A stretch of 64,000 nucleotides of DNA from Larix kaempferi (taxonomy: Eukaryota; Streptophyta; Pinopsida; Pinales; Pinaceae): assembly GCA_027924585.1 (NCBI GenBank), contig BSBM01000047.1, positions 21,267,501 to 21,331,500 on the forward strand, written 5' to 3'. How positions within the stretch are numbered: position 1 is the first letter of the stretch; the number at the start of each line of letters is the position of its first letter. The translations under genes and the position numbers were made by a program. The notes under the pieces were generated by a model, which saw nothing but the letters and a program-made list of their open reading frames with translations, did no database searches and was not told the DNA's origin. Below are positions 11,201 through 22,408 of the stretch, piece after piece.

Positions 11201-12127
11201 CTAAGAGTATTCGGTTTGACAAAGCATTTCCAGGAGTTAGAGTTAAGTTATTAAGTCTTGTAACGAGTTGTAATAACAGTTAACTCAATGACCTATCTAG
11301 TTCCTGGAGCTTTGTCAAAGTATTAAGCAAAATCAAGAAATAACAATGCAAGAATTAAAATCATAGGATCTTGTGTTGTAGGTTTGAGTTTATGTCCTTT
11401 TGACTTATTCAAATTCTCAGGGTTGAGAAACATTCAGATCTCTAATGCACAACACGCTTGGCCGATCATACAAAGGCAAGAATTAAAGAGCATAAATGAA
11501 TGAATTGTAAAAGCATAGATAAATCAATGAGCAACTCGAGAAAGTAATCAAATTAATATATGAAATAGCATCATACAACATATCTAGTAAATGCAGAAAT
11601 TAAATAAAGAAAAGAAATTATTTGGGCAACATATACCAGAGAGAGGGGGCCCTTCCTCCCTTGGCATGCATTGCCAAGAAAGAATACAGTACTAAATAAC
11701 AATGTGCAACAACAAAGGATTATATTATCATGAATGAACCAACAAATACAAAGAGGAACAGTCCTTTATATGACCTTATTCTCTCCTCTTCAACATGTTC
11801 CCTACTCTAGAATCAATCTCTCGTATCTAACATCTAACATGGATATGATATCTCCCCCTTTGTATTTATACATCTACCTTACATTTCATAAGAGGGAAAT
11901 GGGTTATAATGGATAAAGCCAATCCCTAAACAAGTGCATATTCAACCAACACATGATCCAAAAATATATGGATAAATCATAGATCCTAAATGTGTGGATC
12001 TCTTCACCACCAAATCTTGGATATGATATGGTAATGATGGTATAAATTTGTGAAGGATAAAGGCTAAATTATAAGATATTAGTTGGTAGAATGACCCTTA
12101 AAAACTTGTCAAAACCGAGGCCCAACA
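11200..12127 (-). repeat. LTR-like end of a minus-strand element
   Basis: The stretch ends in GGCCCAACA at 12127, directly followed by a C-rich tract (TCCCCCC, 12128-12134) that would be the polypurine tract of a minus-strand retroelement. It starts within a short stem-loop at about 11217-11325, whose ends read TTTGACAAAGC and GCTTTGTCAAA. Copy B has the same region at 60531-62013 plus about 0.57 kb (roughly 61345-61913) absent here. The left boundary is uncertain. Confidence 0.45.
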
Positions 12128-13396
12128 TCCCCCCAGACTCAAGGTCTTGCATGTCCTCATGCAACAAAGATCTATATGAACTAGCGTCTATGTATGGTAC
12201 ATAACTTTCCATACCTACATGCTCATAACATCTTGCCTTCTTGTCAATGAGTTCCTTCTTTCTTTTTAGAAGTCTTATTTGGATATACAATTATTCTTTA
12301 TAATTGTTTTTCTTTCTTCATTACTATTTTTCTTTTCCTCTTAGCAAGGTAAGGAAGAGAACAAAGTATGGATCTGCAATCTAATCATGTCAAACTGCAA
12401 ATATCTAGTTGAGCTTGTTCTTGAATGAGATTCTTTATGTGCAAAGCAGGGATATTTAGAAATTTAACATAATTGTGTAAGTTCTAAGACATTTGAGTGG
12501 AAAAGGCATGTTTTTCCTTCAACTCTTTGGAGTTTGTCAAGGCCAAGGAAGTGAATGATGATGGATGGGTAGCGAAATATGGAGTATAAAAAAGGTAAGG
12601 GAGTGGACTGAAGAAAGCATAAGAGCAAATCAAACTTCAAAGGCTTATGTGCGTGAATTCCATGTAAGATCACTACTTAAGAATAGAAATAGATTACCCA
12701 ACTATATCTTTCTCAGATGTCTGATGATTTTAGACTTTTATAACTATAGATCTTTTGATGTATGCTGAGAAATCTATTGAAGATCAAATATGAAAAAAAA
12801 ACCTATTACAGGAAGACCCTGTGAATGGCTGCAACAAGTCCATTGATATTTGAAGAATTGCTAGGACTAATGTTGATGTTGATTGACATTGCCTAAAATA
12901 TCATTGTTCCATCCACTGCCACCATCATTACTACCCTCGACCTTCATCGTCACTTGCTTTTCATCATATTCCCACTTCCTATCATGATAAATATTAACCT
13001 GATACAACAACCATATCCTCACAGCATGGGTGTTCACTATTAATTTCTTCAACAACCTGCTGCATGCAATCCTAAATAAAATCCTCAAGAGGGCATTCAA
13101 CAATTATAAGTAACGGATCCTTGCAAAACCGAGATCAATTTCTTGTAGGAACATAACTGTCCATATTTGAGCTTGTTATTTCAAGAAAACGTTATGCATG
13201 TTGAACCTTCTCTTACGATGGAAACTTTGAAAATTTCTAAGAATGATGAACATGGTTGAAAAATATCTGAAAATGATGAGCAAACGATAGTAATAAACCT
13301 TCAACTCCTAAATAGATGGATCACAAAATCAAAACAACTTTGGAATTTTTTACTAACTCAAAGATGAAAGAGGAGATTTAGTTTGGCTACTAGCTA
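12128..13396 (-). other. internal remnant of unassigned LTR element
   Basis: Sequence behind the polypurine tract at 12128. On the minus strand it gives LLHEDMQDLESGGMLGLG, which ends at the tract. A 78-codon frame at 12867-13103 persists with many substitutions at 62754-62990, but shows no known domain. The stretch is interrupted at 13396 by the copia element. It may resume at 17083, where a related C-rich motif followed by TTGCATGTCCTCATG occurs (17215-17242). Confidence 0.4.
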
Positions 13397-14051
13397 TGAA
13401 ATTCTAAATCACAGCAGATCATGGAGCTGAGTATACCTCACAGAGAAAGAATGAGTAGAAAAGATGAATTACAGTGAAAATTGCAGTAAAAATGAGTAGA
13501 CAATTAATCATGCATGAGAACTTAGATAGGAACAAAATAATGTCACATGATCCAATAATCAGTATAGTTAACAACGATGTTATAATGGATAGAATTTGAA
13601 TGTCAAAGAAGAATTCGAGTCTCAGTCAATCTAGCATAGGAATTGTCACCTCTATCAGTGCTCTGGAGCTCCCAAACTCAGTTAAACTCAACCAAATGTC
13701 AGTTAACTGAAGACATCATCAATTAACTGACCAAAAGTGGCTCATTAGTGAGTTTGGCATTCAAATCACTCAGAAAGGGGCACATGAGACCACAATTAGT
13801 GGCAATCGGAGCATAAATCCCCCACAAGAGTCAGCTAACTTAGGTGGACTAAACTAGAACACTGAGTTGGATCCTAAAATGTAGGGAAATGAATCAAGTG
13901 GTCGTAAAATGATGCATGCAGGTCACATTAGGTGCATAATGGGTCCTAGATGACATATGCGCACCATTAGGGGGGAAATGAAATCATCACCTGCTAGGTA
14001 AATGAAAATAATGTTAAGAAGGACAAGGATGGAGTATTATTTATCCTAACA
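13397..14051 (-). repeat. 3' LTR of copia element
   Basis: 655 bp, starting TGAAATTC and ending CCTAACA on the plus strand. It pairs with 16427-17082 and with 63283-63937. It is followed by the C-rich complement of the polypurine tract. Confidence 0.9.
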
Positions 14052-14641
14052 TCCCCCCTTAATCCAAACTTGGACATCCTAGGCCCTAGTTACTTAGACC
14101 AAGGGTCACCCATACAATCAAATAAATGATAAAAGAACTGTTCATGAAAACTAAGGAAATGGGGAAAAACCTCATGGGAAAAATACCCCCCCTAAAAAAT
14201 GAACAATAGGAAACTCAAGCATCCTTCACCTGTGCAAAAATTCTCTGAGTGAAAGGCTTTGTAAAAATGTAGGCAATCTGCTCCTATGTAGGATAGTAAT
14301 GAAGGTGCTAGATCTGGATCTGCTCCTCTGATGTACCTCCCACTATGTCGAAGCTGTATTTTCCAAAACAAGTCTTTCAAAAACCATCTTTACTACTCGA
14401 TTGAATTGCTCACTGTAGTCCAAATCATGAACCTTTGAGTACCCTTTGTAAACCAATCAAGCCTCATGCTTGGTTGTAGATCCATCATTGCAAGTCTCTT
14501 TGAAGGATTGTGGATTAAACCCCACCATAATGTAGCACCTATTTGAGAGAAGTGGATCTGTATGACATAGTGGAAGGTTTGCATGATACTGATATTTTTT
14601 TGTTCAATTGTCAGATGGATCCCAACTATGTTCCCATTCAC
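14052..14641 (-). pseudogene. copia RT start and RNase H tail fragments
   Basis: On the minus strand, near 14460-14390, a frame-shifted translation gives YKGYSKVHDLDYSEQFNRVV, matching the N-terminal part of a copia reverse transcriptase. It is followed, around 14290-14220, by a diverged RNase H tail (AYIFTKPFTQRIFAQVKDA) next to the polypurine tract. The catalytic RT core and the RNase H acidic residues are absent. Frames at 14543-14854 and 14638-14868 with KIQIQIQ-like runs come from a GGATCT repeat and are not genes. Confidence 0.55.
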
Positions 14642-14818
14642 TTCAAGGAATTTGTGATCCCATATTGGCCTTGGCCATGGATTGGGATCAGGTACTGGAT
14701 CTGGATTTGGATCTGGATCTGTTTGAACTTCATACTCAACATCAAGATATTGGTCCTCATCTTCATTAGAAGAGACATCATCCTAATTTTCATCAGATGC
14801 CAATGGAGTAGGCAGATA

Positions 14819-15322
14819 TTATGGAAAAAAGTGGGAGAATTCATATGCCTTTGATGCATGGTTTGCAAACCCTTTCGCTATAATCTTCCCAGAAGAGATC
14901 TCTACAATATCAACTGTGTCAGGACCAAAGACAAATTTATTCGGTGATCCTGCGTGAGTCATATAATAAACAATTAACATATTTGCTAACAAAGAAGGCA
15001 CAAGTAGAACATTTTTTAACTTTCCATGCTCCAGATGTACCGTTCCCTTCCCTTCAACAGAGATCTAAGAATTATCTCCCATGTGAATAATTGGACCATC
15101 ATTGAGATCTAAAGAAGAGAAAGACTCCCGGTAGGAAACCATGTGGTGTTTGGCTCCAGAATCTATGAAGAAGGCTTGTGATTGTGAGAATCCAACCTTC
15201 AGTGCATGGCATCTCTCATGATCATCTGTCTCACTTCTAGAATAAGACTCCCTTGCACCTTCTGGGAATGAAACATATTGTTGTTCAAGAAGTTTGGCCA
15301 CTTGATATATCTTCTTCTCCAT
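14819..15322 (-). pseudogene. copia protease and pre-integrase region
   Basis: Minus-strand reading gives FFIDSGAKHHMVSYRESFSS, the aspartic protease DSGA motif of copia polyproteins (residues 57-61 of the 15322-15065 frame). After a break comes VDIVEISSGKIIAKGFANHA in 15001-14819, the usual segment before the integrase zinc-binding region. Integrase itself is missing. Frameshifts separate this from the gag frames upstream. Confidence 0.7.
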
Positions 15323-16064
15323 GCATGAACTCTCTGAATGGTTTCCTTTCTTCCAATAGGAACACTTGGATTTCTCAAATCCCTTTTGCTTGTCCTTCTT
15401 GGAGCTAGAGGCTCATTTCGAAGGATTGGACTTTGCATTCTGCTTGGATTCAAATTGCTTCTTCTCTTTTCCCTTTTTCTTCCCCTTTGCATTCGCACTT
15501 TTGACTCTTCGTCCATAAGATATTGATTTTTGGAGGCCTTCAAGGCACCCATCTGAATCAATTTGTCTTGTTCTTGGATGAGATCGATTCAGTGAATACA
15601 TCTAAGCATGGAATTTTCCAACCAAGGATTGACAATCTCCCTGAATGGAAGGTAGAAACAAAGATGGATAACTCAGGACCAAGCTTGCTCATAATGGATA
15701 GCACCAACTGCTCATCCTTCTTCTCAATGCCACATTGCTTGCATTGCATGACCAAAGATTTTAATTTATAAAAGAATTGTTGTATAGTTTTGAAATTGTT
15801 GAGTTGAAGAGAAATTAACTCATTCTTCAGATTATGGCCCCTTATCTCATCTTGTTTGCCAAAGAGGATCTCCAACTTCAACCAAACCTCTCTTGGAGTA
15901 TTCAATCCATCGAGGTGGAAGAGTGGATCTATGGAAATATAAATACACATGAACACAAATGCTTCATCCAATCTATTCAGATACTTGTCCTTCTCAACAG
16001 ATCCTTGAGGTTCGACCTCCTTTCCCATTGTGACCATGCACAATGATTTGTTGCACCATACCAT
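15199..16064 (-). pseudogene. copia gag (UBN2 domain and zinc knuckle)
   Basis: The frame 16064-15558 (168 codons) carries the gag core: KDKYLNRLDEAFVFMCIYIS, EVWLKLEILFGKQDEIRGH and MSKLGPELSIFVSTFHSG. Downstream in other frames (15561-15199) is a lysine-rich linker. It leads to a zinc knuckle reading CSYWKKGNHSESSC near 15367-15318, where the second Cys of CX2CX4HX4C is Trp. With that change and the frameshifts the protein should not bind nucleic acid normally. Gag packages element RNA. Confidence 0.75.
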
Positions 16065-16426
16065 CTACATATCATCCCTCCAATCAAGATAATTGAAGCG
16101 TGTTAGGATTCTTGGAGACAAGGGAGCATTCGAATTCTCCATATGAACTGCAGGAGCGAATACAGCTAAACTTTTTCTACTGCTGCACTAAAAATCCTTC
16201 AAAATCCTGCAAAAAAGCTCTCAATTTTGGAGATATACTACTACTGAGCAATTCTTCAGGACAATAGGAACATTTTTTTGGATTCCTCACACCTGGCTAG
16301 ACCTCAAAGGATTTCTCCAATGAATTCAATGCAATGACACCAGGATTTGTTGTGGAAATCCAGAGGCTTCTAGTGCACTACTGAAAGCAGCGACTCAACC
16401 TATGCTCAATGAGCTATAATACCACG

Positions 16427-17082
16427 TGAAATTCTAAATCGTAGCAGATCATGGAGTTGAGTATACCTCACAGAGAAAGAATGAGCAATTAAAGATGAAT
16501 TACAATGAAAATTGCAGTAAAAATGAGCAGACAATTAATCATGCATCAAAACTCAGATAGGAACATAATAATGTCACATGATCCAATAATCACTATAGTC
16601 AACAATGATGTTACAATGGAGAGAATTCGAATCTCAGAGCAGAATTCGAGTCTCAGCCAATCTAGCATAGGAATTGTCACCTCTATCAATGCTCCAGAGC
16701 TCCCAAACTTAGTTAAACTCAACCAAATCTCAGTTAATTGAAGACACAATCAGTTAACTGACCAAAAGGGGTGCATTAGTGATTTTGGAATGAAAATCAC
16801 TCAGAAAAGGGTGCATGAGACCACAATCAGTGGCAATCATAGCATAAACCCCCCACAAGGGTTAGCTAACTCAAGTGGATTGAACTAGAACATTGAGTTG
16901 GCTCCTAAAATGTAGGGAATTAACTCAAGTGGTCCTAAAATGATGCATGCAAGGCGCATTAGGTGGCTAATGGATCCTAGATGACATCTGCACACCACTA
17001 GGGGGAAAATGGCATCATCAACTTCTAGGTAAATGAAAATAATGCTAAGTAGGACAAGGATGGAGTATTAATTATCCTAACA
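16427..17082 (-). repeat. 5' LTR of copia element
   Basis: 656 bp, pairing with 13397-14051. The PBS lies immediately inside at 16413-16424. Substitutions relative to the partner are frequent by eye, several per hundred bases, which suggests an old insertion. Confidence 0.9.
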
Positions 17083-18443
17083 CTAGCTCATAAGTGTTGA
17101 GTTGGATCATCCCAAATGAGCAAATGATCAAGAAAATAGAGTTATTGCATGTTTTTAGTTGTCTCGGTCATGTTGTTGCTATGAATTTTGAATGGAAGGA
17201 ACATCTCCATCTCCCCCACACTCGAGATATTGCATGTCCTCATGTGAATACAATATGCATCTTTTGTCCATACAAATCTAGAATTTTGAAGTGGATGTTT
17301 CTTCATACTGGCTTTGTTAATCTTTGACCAACGACCCGTGGACTTCTATGCCTTCAATTTTTTGTTTGTGAGAAGGGATGAGTCATTAATCCCTTATGGG
17401 CTCTCCTCATCTTCAATGATGGGTATATGTATCTTCTCAGCAAATCACTTCAAGGACAACATTACTTCATGTATAAATTAAAACAAACTGTGAAAACAAG
17501 CTTCATCTTGATGATCATAGGTATCATTTGAAATATAAGGAATTGCATTGAAATTCCTGCATTCTCAACCATCTTATCAGCCAATTCATGCAGGGACTCC
17601 CTCATCACATGATATCTAGACCCACAGGGCACACCAGTGATCAATTCTTTATATAAATATAATGATTAAGACTTTGTCATCATATATAAATATTAACTGG
17701 TGATTTAACTTGCATAATGAAATGCTACTTAGAAACCCTAATCACTAGGTTTCCTTTTGTGTGTAAGAAGATTTCCCACCAAGATCCTAGAGATACTACT
17801 TTAGTATGATGAAGTAAATTCCTAAGGGAACTCGTGATAGTAGTTTACTCGCCTTAGAGGGTTGATCAATATATATACATACGATACCGAAACGAGATCA
17901 ATATAGATTTGAATCAACACCAAAAAAGGTTCAGTTGCACATTTTCCTTTCTTTCCCTTTCGTTCAATACTTAATAATGATTCACTTGGTATTAATAATA
18001 AGGCTCATTCTCTTTTATGGGTCACGAGTGGATAGTCTCATAATAGTAGATTTATTTCTCTTGAGCACCCAAGCTCATACATTATTTATCTTCTCTTCAG
18101 GCTCATGGGTACTAAGATGACATCGAGACATCATCAATCGAGTTCCCAAAGATTTAATAGCCATTCACCTCTCCCCTCGGTGGATTTCGTTGCCCCCATT
18201 GTTTCATTGCATTGCACATTCAGCCTTAGGATTACTTTATTATGCAGGGTTTGTTGTTTACATGTTACATTCATTGTCAGTAGCTTTTAGTTAGCACATG
18301 GTTCCTTTATCAAATCACAATGCCATCTAATGCTACAATGTTCACTGGTGGGGCCTTATCCTTGAGCTCCTCGCCATGAACTTATACATGATTGCATATT
18401 GTATTTCAATTACAAAAAAATAGGTGTCAAGAGGGATATTACA
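17083..18443 (-). repeat. LTR-like remnant(s) on minus strand
   Basis: No gene. The right end reads GGGATATTACA (18443). A C-rich tract follows at 18444-18460 that is the reverse of a polypurine tract TTTTAAGGGGGAGAGGA, so this is the beginning of a 3' LTR on the minus strand. The last roughly 140 bases resemble the end at 30445 (both have a GAG-TCCTC-CCATG series). The far LTR end was not found, so it is probably truncated. A second C-rich motif at 17208-17222 may mark another element end. Confidence 0.5.
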
Positions 18444-19365
18444 TCCTCTCCCCCTTAAAATAACATTGTCCTCGGTGTTCTTATTGTTTCAAACATTATT
18501 TTGAACTTCCAGTTTCTTTTACAAAATAACAATTCTTTAACAATTCTAGTTATCCTTGATGTCTTTCTAAGGCATCCACACCTTCGGCATCTCTTTTGGA
18601 GGCCTTCAAGGTTCTTTTCCGCTAATCACCTATGCTTTACAACAAACAATACACAGTTTTTCTAGAAACCCAACATACATATGCATGATTATTTAAAATC
18701 AAAGAGGAAGATAATATAAACATAAGTAATAGTTTCCTTTGGATTATTTTGTTTCTACCTTCTCATATCAACTCCTTAGAGTTTAGCTTTACTCACCAAG
18801 ATTTATCTTGTCATATATAACATAATATTCCTCTCTAGGCTAACAACCCCAATGCATTACAACCTAACATTGCATTATTTTCATTTCATTATACATGCAA
18901 TACCTGTCAACATCATAATTTAAATGCATATTATAAGCATGAATCATAATCAAATATGAAATATCCATGCATTCCTTTCCATGGCACATGAATTCTCCAT
19001 AACAACATTGAAACCCATAGTACCTCCTGTATGGAAGTACCTATCTATGGAGGTGTGATCTACACCCTCCTTCCCTTGGATTTTGTTTTTGCATTACCAC
19101 CTTGCACATCTTCTAGCATAACCTATTCTTCTTGTTCATAGGGATCTTGTGCATCATCCATGATTATCATTCTATTAGTTAACTTTTGTATTCTTATGCT
19201 TGCTACCTTCTTTATTTTTCTATATTGGTCTCACTACTACTCCTAGCAGTCCGCACAAAGGAAAATTTATTAGCTTAACACATTAATAATCACTTTAACA
19301 TTATCACGATGGGCTCCATTTACACTCAAAGTCCTAGTGTTGAAACCACTACTTTGATACCACTT
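18444..19365 (-). mobile_element. short non-coding internal region of LTR element
   Basis: The region lies between the polypurine tract at 18444-18460 and a PBS complementary to tRNA-iMet at 19351-19362 (TGGTATCAAAGT on the minus strand), three bases inside the LTR that starts at 19366. Only about 0.9 kb, with no recognisable gag or pol. The element is a large-LTR non-coding derivative or has suffered an internal deletion. Confidence 0.6.
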
Positions 19366-20249
19366 TGTCACATCCCTAGTGGCCTTAGTGGCCTATCGTG
19401 ACCACGATGGATCTTTTTCTTCCTTTCTACTTCTCATACCAAGACATTACTATCTACTACTGAGTTATTTTACTACACAGTAGGCTATGCCACATGATAT
19501 TAATACACTAAGCATGTCACTGCATGCATAACACTTTGATCCATATGCGATATTGCATAAACTAACTTTCAACCTTGTGCACTTTTGTGCTATCAATTCC
19601 TTTATTGCGCAACTATACAACATGCTCGAAACCAGAATACCACTCAATCGATTGCACGCCTGTCTTGTACCATTGTGTGAATACCACCCCATAGGTTGAC
19701 CACCTTGTGACAACTTAGCTTGCAATTCCAATTCACTAGCTTCTTGTAGAGTTAGCAATATATGCATAACTGAAATTCTTCCATAAATCATACATTTAAA
19801 TACAAGCATTTATAAGGCACATCATCATATATCCATTAAATAGATATCTATAATCAAATTACTTCTAGCTAAGAAATACATAATTTGTAATCATTATATA
19901 CATCATGCATCTCGTCATTCATTCAAATAGACATTCATACAATGGAAGTGAATAATAACAATGAAACATCACATAATAATTATCTTAAATGGAGCTTCTT
20001 TGAGAAACTGTCAGCGCGAGAGCAATGTTCCACCCAATAGTAGGCACTCTATATAGCATATACTCTTTATGCTAAGAGTCCACCCCCGCATTGGGCATGA
20101 TTACCTTACGAAAAGGGGAACAATCCATAGCTCCCTCATGGTGAAATAGACACAAGGCCACAACAAAGCCAACCTCTATTGGGTTAATAGGATTTTTTAG
20201 GTAGTAGAGGGGAAATGCTAACTAGTTACTCACCATAGAGTTACCGACA

Positions 20250-20880
20250 CCTCGTGCAGACTCAGTTAAATTGGGGTCCACGATACCCACCCCATACAAC
20301 AGCAAGAAGGTACCCCTTCACTGCTTAATGGTCCCTCAGGCGTCACCTTCCTCTATGTTCTATACCATTGTGTACATAGAATTAAGACCAGTACCCAAAC
20401 CTCACTATTCGACTAGGAGGTTACAACCTTCACTAGCATCTTAACCATTTCTGTACTCTACACCACTCTTGTACTCAATATTAGCAATCAACCTCGCGCA
20501 GACTCGGTTAGTTTGGGGTCCAAACTACACACTCCACACAACATCGCACATGTGTTATTCCAGTGTGCGCATATAATGACCATCCAAACTTTGCTATTCC
20601 ACTAGGAGGTATTGCAACCTCTATTGGAATCCAATCCACTCGGTTCTCAACACTTTATCCACTCCCCAGGGATTACAACAATTCAAGCAATATGAAAAAC
20701 AATAAGATCTGATATAGCTCTAGACTACAGACACCTTGCACAGACTCGGATAGCTTGGGGTCCACAATACCCACCCCAGACATCAGCAAGAAGGCATCCC
20801 TTCATCGTTCAATGGTCCCTTAGGCATCACCTTCCTCCAGTTGCTATTTCAGTGTGTGCATATAAATACCCAAAAACCAG
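20250..20880 (+). repeat. three diverged ~240-bp subrepeats
   Basis: Each begins with a CCTCGTGCAGACTCAGTTA-like block followed by TTGGGGTCCAC and a CACCCCA block, at about 20250, 20489 and 20729. The first and third also share CAGCAAGAAGG and CAATGGTCCCT/TAATGGTCCCT motifs. They lie inside the split LTR. Confidence 0.75.
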
Positions 20881-21007
20881 ATCATTTGCTTAAAGGATTC
20901 TTCCTTCCAAGGCTTACTAATCCAAGCTACGCAAAACCAATTCGCTCATGGATTAATCCAGACACTATCCAACATACCACGTTAACTACAACAGGATTTA
21001 TAGTGAT

Positions 21008-21761
21008 TGTTAACACCCAAAAAGTGCTCACTACGTTATCTACCACATTACATGACTCATTTGTCCATATTTCCTACCATATTTGCCTCCAAAACCTTAA
21101 AATCCCATTAAAAAGCCTCCAAAAGGCCACAAAACCATTAAAAAAGCCTCCAAAAGGCCAAAAAACCCCTTTTCCCCCCAAAATAATCCAAAATTCCTCC
21201 AAAATAGCAAAAACCCTCTAAAAAGGGAATAAAAAATACAAAAAAGAGGAAAAAGAGGGAAAAAAGGAAGCAAAAACCCTATACAGCTGACCTAAACCAT
21301 ATGGTGCCAAAAACCATGGGCCAGCACTCCACCACTAAAAACCTATAAATAGGTGATGGAGGCCCCTCATTTCATATCCACAGTTAAACACACTCTTACT
21401 CTGCCAAAATCACTCTTGAAACCCTAGCTCACCCTTGAGCTATTTTTACAATTGAGTGCCCCTTTGGCCCATTTCCAACCCTTTGGAGAAAGAGAAAGAA
21501 GCAAAACTGGAAGCTTGGAAGCAACCCTCCTGGACTGCTCCAAGAGCTTCACCAACCTCTACACCTGAGGTAATATTTAATACAAAAAGAGAAATCTTTT
21601 GCCATATTTTCATGTTTTATTATTTATGTTAATGCTCATGCTAGGTTAAATTTCATACTATTTTATTGCTTTAATTTACTGTTTATTGAACTGCTACTAA
21701 GGAGTCCCTTCTCCTTAGTAGGTGCTCATTTGCACAAGTTGGGGTGAAAACCCTAGCTACA
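21008..21761 (+). repeat. 5' LTR of gag-only element
   Basis: 754 bp with TG...CA ends. It pairs with 28649-29402 with only a few differences per hundred bases by eye, so the insertion is fairly recent. Confidence 0.95.
21344..21351 (+). promoter_or_regulatory. TATA box in LTR
   Basis: TATAAATA within ACCTATAAATAGGTGA, mid-LTR, in a position suited to the element's U3 promoter. The same motif lies at 28985-28992 in the other LTR. Confidence 0.65.
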
Positions 21762-22088
21762 GTTTTGGCGACTCCACTGGTGTTCCATTGAAATTCTCGT
21801 TATAGTTTTAAAATTTTAAACGTTTTCAATTTTCTGCAATATTTTTCTGTTTTTCCTTTTGGCTGCCGTAAACCGTGTCTTTTACCCCCTGTAGTTGCGT
21901 TCCGACCGCATCTTTCAGGCATTTACCTGCGATTTGACCGCGGCTCTCAGACTGTTTCCGACGACCTACCGGCAGTTTCCAATCTATTACCTGCGATCCG
22001 ACCGCGACTATTAGCTTTTTTCGTGCGGTCCAACAACAGCTGCTAACCCATTTTTCCGCGGGCCGCTTGTGGCTTTTAACATTTTTTC

Positions 22089-22408
22089 TGCAACCCGCCT
22101 GCGTCTTTCGGCCTTTTTCCCACGTCCCGCTTGCGGCTTTCAGCCATTTTTATGCAACCTGCCTGCGTCTTTCGGCCTTTTTCCTGCATCCCTCTTGTGG
22201 CTTTCAGCCATTTTCCTGCAACCCACCTGCGTCTTTCGGCCTTTTTCCCGCATCCCACTTGCGGCTTTCAGCCATTTTCCTGCAACCCGCCTGCGTCTTT
22301 CGGCATTTTTTCCCGCGTCCTGCTTGCGGCTTCTAGCCATTTTCCTACAACCCGCCTGTGACTTTCGACCTTTTTCCCGCGGTCCATCTGCGTCTTTCGG
22401 CCAAAATC
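22089..22408 (+). repeat. 64-bp tandem repeats, GC-rich leader
   Basis: About five units start at 22089, 22153, 22217, 22281 and 22346, each reading TGCAACCCGCCTGCGTCTTT and continuing with a GGCTTTCAGCCATTTT block. Degenerate related sequence extends from about 21890 to 22480. The unit length is not a multiple of three and the open frames here are repeat artefacts. The region is markedly richer in GC than the rest of the window. Confidence 0.9.

Larger units (their letters stand above)
4078..14113 (+). repeat. segmental duplication, copy A
   Basis: This 10 kb stretch is collinear and in the same orientation with 33092-64000. Matching landmarks are the gag fragment at 4078 and 33092, the unknown plus-strand frame at 5949 and 36615, the copia remnant at 7098 and 37767, the hairpin at 10598 and 54773, and the copia LTR start at 13397 and 63283. 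Copy A lacks the Tekay and Reina insertions and about 1.6 kb around 5540. It is also about 0.57 kb shorter near 12020. Its left edge is sharp; its right edge cannot be set because copy B runs off the window. Confidence 0.9.
13397..17082 (-). mobile_element. Ty1/copia LTR retrotransposon, internally deleted
   Basis: A 3.7 kb minus-strand element with LTRs at 13397-14051 and 16427-17082. On its own strand each LTR runs TGTTAGGATA to AATTTCA. A PBS complementary to tRNA-iMet (TGGTATTATAGC, one to two changes) lies at 16413-16424, two bases from the 5' LTR. A polypurine tract lies at 14052-14065. CTAGCT occurs next to both outer ends (13390-13395, 17083-17088), consistent with a target duplication offset by a base. 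Internal DNA is only 2.4 kb, so integrase and most RT are lost. The 3' LTR is also present in copy B at 63283, so insertion preceded the duplication. Confidence 0.9.

Noticed and set aside
12867-13103. 78-codon minus-strand frame conserved at 62754-62990
   Set aside because: About one in five residues differs between the copies, and there is no known motif; conservation is explained by the segmental duplication.
14680-14730. GGATCT repeats giving KIQIQIQ frames
   Set aside because: Short simple repeat in a degenerate copia region; not a gene.
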